Assembly: GCA_947471695.1 (NCBI GenBank)
Contig: CANIWY010000030.1
Span: 1-11,161 of the forward strand
Direction: 5' to 3'
Source of the DNA: Nitrosomonadaceae bacterium
GTDB taxonomy: Bacteria; Pseudomonadota; Gammaproteobacteria; Burkholderiales; Nitrosomonadaceae
DNA length: 11,161 bases
Below, piece after piece: positions 6,516 to 11,161 of this stretch. The translations under genes were made by a program, and so were the position numbers. A model generated the notes under the pieces. It had not been told where the DNA came from, did no database searches, and worked only from the letters and a program-made list of their open reading frames with translations. The stretch's first letter is position 1, and each line of letters opens with the position of its first letter.

Positions 6516-8615
6516 ATGGAGCACTTGACGGACCTCGCTAACGACGAGGAAATAAATTCATTTGATCAGGCATTGCAAGACTATCAGGGTCTGCGCATGG
6601 ATGCCGACCGCTTTACCGCGACTCGATTGCAAATGGGGATCTACGGACAGCGCCAGGAAGGCGTCAATATGGTCCGCATCAAGCTTCCGGGTGGTCGGAT
6701 GACTGCGCCACAATTAACCGTGATCGCCGATGTTTTGGAAAAGTATGTTCGTCATGATGTGGTTCATATCACCACCCGTCAGGATATCCAGATTCATTAT
6801 GTGCCGCTCGAGCATACGCCGACGGTGCTACGGCATTTAGCCACCGCCGGTCTGACTACGCGCGAGGCTTGCGGCAATACGGTTCGTAATATCACCGCCT
6901 GTTCTCTGTCGGGGGTGTGCCCACGGCAGCATGTCGATGTGAATCAGCATCTCGATGGTGCGGTTCAGCATTTCTTACGCAACCCACTGAACCAGCAAAT
7001 GCCACGTAAGTTCAAGATCAGCTTCTCTGCGTGTGAGTCCGACTGTGCCCAGGCGATGATGCACGATATGGGCATCGTCGCAGTTCATAATGGAGGACGG
7101 TTTGGCTTCAAGGTCTTGGCCGGGGGCGGTCTGGGTCATAAGCCGCATGAGGCGATCGTGGTTGAGGAGTTTGTTGAGGAGAAGGATCTTCTTCTGGTGA
7201 TGGAAGCGATCATTTCATTGCATAATCGTTATTCAGACCGAGTTAAAAGGGCCAAGGCCCGGATCAAGTTCTTAGTTGATAAGTTCGGGGCAGAGGGATT
7301 CATCGAGAAGTACCGTGAAGAGTTAACTCGCACTCGTGCAGCCTTAGCCAAGCAAGACTATCCACAAGGGACTTGGAGTGCCGGTGATGATAGTGAGCCT
7401 CCCGGTATCGGTGCACCTCGCCGTCTGTTTCGTCAGAAGCAGTCCGGCCACTACGTTTTTCCAGTCAGCGTGCCGATGGGTAATCTGACTGTGGTGCAAC
7501 TACGTGGCCTTGCTGCCACTGCGAAAAGTCATGGCTTGCACGATATCCGAGTGACTCAGGATCAGAATATGGTACTGATGAATGTGACACCTGAAAAGGT
7601 TGACTCACTCCGCGCAGGCTTGGCTAAGCTGAGATTGGGTGAGCCGAAGTCGGGAGATGATGTGGTGGCCTGCCCCGGCACCTCTACCTGCCGTCTTGGT
7701 ATTACATCCAGCCCGATCCTGGCACCTAAATTAAGTGGTGGTGAACACGATCTGAAGGTTCGTGTTTCTGGTTGTCACAACGGATGTGCTCAGCCAGAGA
7801 CAGGTGATATCGGAATGTATGGAGAAGGTAGAAGGATGCACGGTAAGCTGGTGCCGCACTATCAGATGTACTTCGGCGGTAATGGCATGTCTCGTGGGGC
7901 ACTCGCGATCAAGGGTCCATCGGTTCCAGCAGCGCGTATCGAGTCGGCAGTGGAACGGGTGAGGTCAGCTTATGCATCCAACCGTGCTGGGGAAGAGACA
8001 TTCTTCACCTGGACACGGCGCGTCACTGCGACCTACTTCCATGAGTTGCTAGCAGATCTGACCGACGTGAAGCCAGAGCAACTGGAATCAGTCTTACGTG
8101 ACCATGGCACAGCCAGCGACTTTAAGGTGCTGCAACTGGGCGGGGGTGAGTGCGCAGGGATGAGTCAAGTGAAGATAGGTTCAAGTTTCTTTGATGCGGC
8201 TCATGAACGGAATTATCGGGATGCACTCAAGTTTCAGCGTAAATTTGAAGATTCAGCTCGGTGTGCTGAAGAGATTGCGCGTCTGATTGGTCGGGGCATG
8301 ACCGAGTTGCTGGGTGGACAAAAGCGGGATAGTTTAGCCGAGCAGGCGGAGGAGCTACGTCTCGTATTGCCGACCAAGCCACACCTATCTAAACAGCTGA
8401 TCAAGTTTGCAGAGTATTTCGCTCGTCCAGTTGAGGAGTTGGACGATGTTCTTCTGACCGGGTGGTTCTCTGAACTGGATTCGTGGACGCTTGAGGCTGC
8501 GGAGTTCTGTCTTGGTTTTGATCGTCAGCTTGATTTGACAGGTGCGCTGCCTCAGACCCTGGCAGGCGGACTGATCCGTGGGAAGCAGTCCGGACAGACG
8601 TCCATAGTCGCATGA
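6516..8615 (+). CDS. cysI: Siroheme nitrite/sulfite reductase, CysI-like, with C-terminal extension
   Basis: This enzyme is expected to reduce sulfite to sulfide with six electrons at a coupled siroheme and 4Fe-4S centre. From ATG 6516 (GGAG seven bases upstream) it has 699 residues; an in-frame GTG at 6420 would give 731. It has the internally duplicated ferredoxin-like plus NIR/SIR architecture. Half one covers about 20-260, with HITTRQDIQIH, GNTVRNITA, Cys129-x5-Cys135 and Cys173-x3-Cys177. Half two covers about 310-500, with VTQDQNMVLMNV, Cys386-x5-Cys392 (ACPGTSTC) and Cys420-x3-Cys424 (GCHNGC), the expected cluster ligands. Having the tetrad in both halves is unusual for assimilatory enzymes. 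Residues about 505-699 form an extension with GGGECAGM and helices that I cannot assign. Nitrite reductase is possible, but the operon with cysH, cysD and cysN supports sulfite. No cysJ is present here, so ferredoxin is a plausible donor. Confidence 0.88.
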   Translation: MEHLTDLANDEEINSFDQALQDYQGLRMDADRFTATRLQMGIYGQRQEGVNMVRIKLPGGRMTAPQLTVIADVLEKYVRHDVVHITTRQDIQIHYVPLEHTPTVLRHLATAGLTTREACGNTVRNITACSLSGVCPRQHVDVNQHLDGAVQHFLRNPLNQQMPRKFKISFSACESDCAQAMMHDMGIVAVHNGGRFGFKVLAGGGLGHKPHEAIVVEEFVEEKDLLLVMEAIISLHNRYSDRVKRAKARIKFLVDKFGAEGFIEKYREELTRTRAALAKQDYPQGTWSAGDDSEPPGIGAPRRLFRQKQSGHYVFPVSVPMGNLTVVQLRGLAATAKSHGLHDIRVTQDQNMVLMNVTPEKVDSLRAGLAKLRLGEPKSGDDVVACPGTSTCRLGITSSPILAPKLSGGEHDLKVRVSGCHNGCAQPETGDIGMYGEGRRMHGKLVPHYQMYFGGNGMSRGALAIKGPSVPAARIESAVERVRSAYASNRAGEETFFTWTRRVTATYFHELLADLTDVKPEQLESVLRDHGTASDFKVLQLGGGECAGMSQVKIGSSFFDAAHERNYRDALKFQRKFEDSARCAEEIARLIGRGMTELLGGQKRDSLAEQAEELRLVLPTKPHLSKQLIKFAEYFARPVEELDDVLLTGWFSELDSWTLEAAEFCLGFDRQLDLTGALPQTLAGGLIRGKQSGQTSIVA

Positions 8616-8645
8616 TGGATCTTGGACGCTGAAGAAGATCAAGGC

Positions 8646-9341
8646 ATGAGCTTAGAATCCAAAGTCCAACAGGTGAGGAGTCTTCTGGATGGGATTCAAG
8701 AGGACTACGCCCCAGTCGTTTTTGCCAATAGTTTCGGAGCGGAGGATATGGTCTTGACCGACCTGATTGGGCGGCATTATCCGGGTATTGAGATGTTCAC
8801 CCTGGATACCGGTCGCCTACCGGAAGAGACCTATACCTTGATGCAGAAGGTAAGGGATTGCTACCATATTGATGTTAAGCCGTATTTCCCGGAGCCTGCA
8901 TCGGTTGAGAAATACCTTTCAGATTGTGGCCCGAACGGTTTCTATGACAGTGTGGATTTGCGTAAGGCCTGCTGCCATATGCGTAAGGTGGCGCCGCTCA
9001 AGCGTGCATTGAATGGAAAGCATGCCTGGATCACCGGATTACGTCGGGATCAGGCTCTGACTAGGAAAGATCTGGCAGGGGTGGAGTTTGATGCTGATAA
9101 CGGGCTGCAAAAGATTAGTCCCTTATTGGATTGGGAGTTGACCGATGTATGGGACTACCTCAAGAAGTACTCAGTAACGTATAACCTGCTGCATGATAGA
9201 GGCTACAGCAGTATCGGGTGTGCGCCCTGTACGCGTGCCATCTCTCCCGGTGAGGATGTTCGTGCTGGACGTTGGTGGTGGGAAAATCCCACGACGAAAG
9301 AGTGCGGTCTACATCCTCGAGGGGATACCACATCAATTTGA
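8646..9341 (+). CDS. cysH: Adenylylsulfate (APS) reductase CysH, 4Fe-4S type
   Basis: CysH reduces activated sulfate to sulfite with thioredoxin or glutathione as donor. From ATG 8646 it has 231 residues; an in-frame TTG at 8622 would add eight, but the ATG with GAAGAAG eight bases upstream seems likelier. The phosphate-binding and adenine regions appear as NSFGAEDMVLTD and LDTGRLPEETY. Cys109-Cys110 (RKACCHMRKV) and Cys192-x2-Cys195 (SIGCAPCTRA) form the CC...CxxC set that binds a 4Fe-4S cluster, which marks enzymes that use APS rather than PAPS. The C-terminal KECGLH holds the catalytic Cys220. The GEDVRAGRWWWE segment is also typical. It starts 30 bases after cysI and is followed by a 170-base gap before cysD. 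Confidence 0.95.
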   Translation: MSLESKVQQVRSLLDGIQEDYAPVVFANSFGAEDMVLTDLIGRHYPGIEMFTLDTGRLPEETYTLMQKVRDCYHIDVKPYFPEPASVEKYLSDCGPNGFYDSVDLRKACCHMRKVAPLKRALNGKHAWITGLRRDQALTRKDLAGVEFDADNGLQKISPLLDWELTDVWDYLKKYSVTYNLLHDRGYSSIGCAPCTRAISPGEDVRAGRWWWENPTTKECGLHPRGDTTSI

Positions 9342-9511
9342 ATCCTACGGATGTGGCCTCAAATCAGAGCCGGTGAAACTAAGCTCATTAGCTGCAGTGT
9401 AGGAAATTGGAATCGGAATAACGATAGGACTAGCCGGTGGATATCATACTGAGTGATATGCAAGAGTTTATTACCCCAGTACCAAATTTTGTGATGAAGA
9501 GTGAACCGATA

Positions 9512-10429
9512 ATGATAAAACGCCGAACGGCGAAGCAGCTCAGCCATCTAGACGCATTGGAAAGCGAGTCGATGCATATACTGCGGGAGGTCGCTGCAGA
9601 ATGCGCCAATCCAGCCTTATTATTCTCTGGGGGCAAGGATTCTATCGTGCTATTGAGATTGGCGGAAAAGGCCTTTCGACCGGGACGTTTCCCTTTCCCA
9701 TTGCTGCATATTGATACCGGTCATAACTTCCCCGAGGTGATCGAGTTTCGTGACCGCCGTGCTCAACAACTCGGTGAGCGCCTGATCGTGCGCAGCATGG
9801 AGGATTCTATCCGCTTGGGGAGGGTGGTGCTACGATCTGAGAATCAGAGTCGTAATGCATTTCAATCTGTGACCCTGCTCGATGCCATTGCCGAGTTTCG
9901 TTTTGATGCTTGTATCGGCGGTGCAAGACGTGATGAGGAGAAGGCGCGCGCTAAGGAGCGAATTTTTTCATTCAGAGATGAATTCGGTCAGTGGGATCCG
10001 AAGAATCAGCGGCCAGAATTGTGGGATATTTACAATACGCGTGTTCATGCGGGTGAGAATATTCGTGTATTCCCGATCAGCAATTGGACCGAGCTTGATG
10101 TCTGGGAATACATTGCACGTGAGCAATTAGAGGTACCCCACATCTACTTTGCTCATACCCGCGAGGTGATCCGGCGAGGTAGTGGCTTGCTGCCGATATC
10201 CCACCTAGTACAACCTAAAGATGGTGAGCAGTCGGAGAGTGTTGTGGTCCGTTTCCGTACCGTGGGAGATATGAGTTGCACCTGCCCGGTCGAGTCCACC
10301 GCTTCCAGTGTCGACGAAATTATTGCCGAGACTGCGGTGACGCGTATCACCGAGCGAGGTGCTACACGTATGGATGATCAGACTTCGGATGCGTCTATGG
10401 AGTTACGCAAAAAAGAAGGGTACTTCTAA
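9512..10429 (+). CDS. cysD: Sulfate adenylyltransferase subunit 2 (CysD)
   Basis: CysD is the catalytic small subunit of ATP sulfurylase; with the GTPase CysN it converts sulfate and ATP to APS. The protein belongs to the PP-loop ATP pyrophosphatase fold, with SGGKDS at residues 39-44 from this start, LLHIDTGHNFPEV, the IGGARRDEEKARAKERIFSFRD block and FPISNWTELDVWEYI. The C-terminus MELRKKEGYF is characteristic. The start is uncertain: ATG 9512 gives 305 residues, the usual length, while in-frame ATG 9494, ATG 9458 and GTG 9437 would extend it by 6, 18 or 25. GTG 9437 has an AGGA seven bases before it, so the longer form cannot be dismissed. It lies in the operon with cysI and cysH, and cysN follows 75 bases downstream. 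Confidence 0.94.
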   Translation: MIKRRTAKQLSHLDALESESMHILREVAAECANPALLFSGGKDSIVLLRLAEKAFRPGRFPFPLLHIDTGHNFPEVIEFRDRRAQQLGERLIVRSMEDSIRLGRVVLRSENQSRNAFQSVTLLDAIAEFRFDACIGGARRDEEKARAKERIFSFRDEFGQWDPKNQRPELWDIYNTRVHAGENIRVFPISNWTELDVWEYIAREQLEVPHIYFAHTREVIRRGSGLLPISHLVQPKDGEQSESVVVRFRTVGDMSCTCPVESTASSVDEIIAETAVTRITERGATRMDDQTSDASMELRKKEGYF

Positions 10430-10433
10430 AGCA

Positions 10434-10514
10434 ATGATGACCCGTCAGTCCAGAACAGAGGCATGTAATTTTTGTATCGAGAAAAATCCCCAGAAGGCTT
10501 GTAAATGTCAGTAA
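10434..10514 (+). CDS. Cys-rich 26-codon micro-ORF overlapping cysN start
   Basis: An open frame of 26 codons fills the gap between cysD and cysN. It begins with tandem ATGs four bases after the cysD stop and ends in TAA at 10512-10514, ten bases inside cysN. The predicted peptide is hydrophilic and basic, with four cysteines in the pattern C11-x2-C14-x8-C23-x-C25, all encoded by TGT. I recognise no family. It could be a small metal-binding peptide, a translated cysteine-sensing leader that couples to cysN, or chance. The nearest purine-rich site is GAAGGG, 13 bases upstream of the first ATG, so its own ribosome binding site is weak; termination-reinitiation from cysD is possible. Confidence 0.35.
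   Translation: MMTRQSRTEACNFCIEKNPQKACKCQ
10492..10497 (+). promoter_or_regulatory. cysN ribosome binding site
   Basis: AGAAGG lies seven bases before ATG 10505 and fixes the cysN start. It is inside the Cys-rich micro-ORF, so ribosomes translating that frame would cover it. Confidence 0.65.
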
Positions 10515-11161
10515 TCGAACGTGCTTCATTAGATAACATAGAACTCTTGCGATTCATCACTGCCGGCAGTGTGGATGATGGCAAGAGCACCCTGATCGGA
10601 CGGCTGCTATACGATTCGAAATCAATTTTTGAAGATCAGTTGAGCGCCATCACCAAAACAACCAGCAAGCGTGGGATGAAGGGTGTCGATCTCTCGTTAC
10701 TTACGGATGGATTACAGGCGGAGCGCGAGCAGGGTATTACCATTGACGTTGCTTATCGTTATTTTGCTACCCCCAAACGCAAGTTCATCATAGCCGATAC
10801 GCCGGGTCACGAGCAGTACACTCGTAACATGGTGACAGGGGCCTCTACCGCGAACCTGGCGATTATCCTGATTGATGCTCGTAAGGGTGTCCTAGTTCAA
10901 TCGCGTAGGCATACCTATCTGGCCAGTCTGGTGGGTATTCCTCATCTGATTGTGGCGGTCAATAAGATGGACCTAGTGGACTATTCGCGCGAAGTATTTG
11001 ATGACATTTGCCGCGATTTTGCTGTTTTTGCAGAGGAACTTAAACTAGATAATATTACTTACATCCCAATGTCTGCCTTGGATGGAGATATGGTGGTCGA
11101 TCGGGGTGACAATCTCCCCTGGTATGAGGGTGTAACGTTGATGGATCTTCTGGAAAATATC
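10505..11161 (+). CDS. cysN: Sulfate adenylyltransferase subunit 1 (CysN), 3' truncated by window
   Basis: CysN is the regulatory GTPase subunit of ATP sulfurylase; GTP hydrolysis drives APS formation by CysD. The first 219 residues are present and the frame is open to the last base. All translation-factor-type GTPase motifs are visible: G1 GSVDDGKS (21-28), G2 GITID (77-81), G3 DTPGHEQYTRNM (98-109), G4 NKMD (153-156) and G5 SAL (190-192). The switch region LTDGLQAEREQG is typical of CysN/CysNC. The start at ATG 10505 is supported by AGAAGG upstream and by the fit of the N-terminus to the family. Whether the gene carries a C-terminal APS kinase domain (CysNC) cannot be seen; the APS-type CysH suggests it need not. 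Confidence 0.95.
   Translation, partial: MSVIERASLDNIELLRFITAGSVDDGKSTLIGRLLYDSKSIFEDQLSAITKTTSKRGMKGVDLSLLTDGLQAEREQGITIDVAYRYFATPKRKFIIADTPGHEQYTRNMVTGASTANLAIILIDARKGVLVQSRRHTYLASLVGIPHLIVAVNKMDLVDYSREVFDDICRDFAVFAEELKLDNITYIPMSALDGDMVVDRGDNLPWYEGVTLMDLLENI

Noticed and set aside
8622..8645. TTG start extending cysH by eight residues
   Set aside because: No good Shine-Dalgarno before TTG; the ATG at 8646 has a purine-rich site at normal spacing and gives the usual family length.
1..11161. Mobile elements, CRISPR arrays, tRNA or rRNA genes
   Set aside because: No transposase, integrase, phage or toxin genes, no regularly spaced repeats and no cloverleaf-like sequences were seen on either strand.

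Overview
The window looks like a chromosomal segment of a proteobacterium, most likely a betaproteobacterium. Three things point there: the dapA-bamC gene pair, a MutL of the endonuclease type, and a cysteine-biosynthesis cluster with a 4Fe-4S (APS-type) CysH under a CysB-family regulator. The genus cannot be named from the sequence alone. No mobile element, CRISPR array, tRNA or rRNA was seen, and the layout is that of dense core metabolism.

Left part (1-2700, + strand): the 3' end of clpB, then dapA (lysine and peptidoglycan precursor synthesis), overlapped by 8 bases by bamC (outer-membrane assembly lipoprotein). A strong hairpin follows bamC. bamC carries an uninterrupted run of ten G inside its coding frame.

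Middle part (2693-6327, - strand): two small lipoprotein genes that look like diverged tandem copies of each other, each with its own upstream region. A near-ideal terminator separates them. Upstream of them lie mutL (mismatch repair) and a cysB-like LysR regulator.

Right part (6328-11161, + strand): a sulfate-assimilation operon divergent from cysB. It encodes a siroheme sulfite reductase (cysI-like), APS reductase (cysH) and ATP sulfurylase small subunit (cysD). A 26-codon cysteine-rich open frame follows, overlapping the start of the ATP sulfurylase large subunit gene (cysN), which runs off the window. Together CysDN make APS from sulfate, CysH reduces APS to sulfite, and CysI reduces sulfite to sulfide. 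No APS kinase (cysC), flavoprotein cysJ, DUF934 gene or sulfate transporter is present here.

The points most worth a second look are the Cys-rich micro-ORF between cysD and cysN, the sulfite reductase with a full cysteine tetrad in both halves plus a long unassigned C-terminal region, the inverted repeat whose arms overlap both divergent -10 boxes, and the paired unknown lipoproteins.
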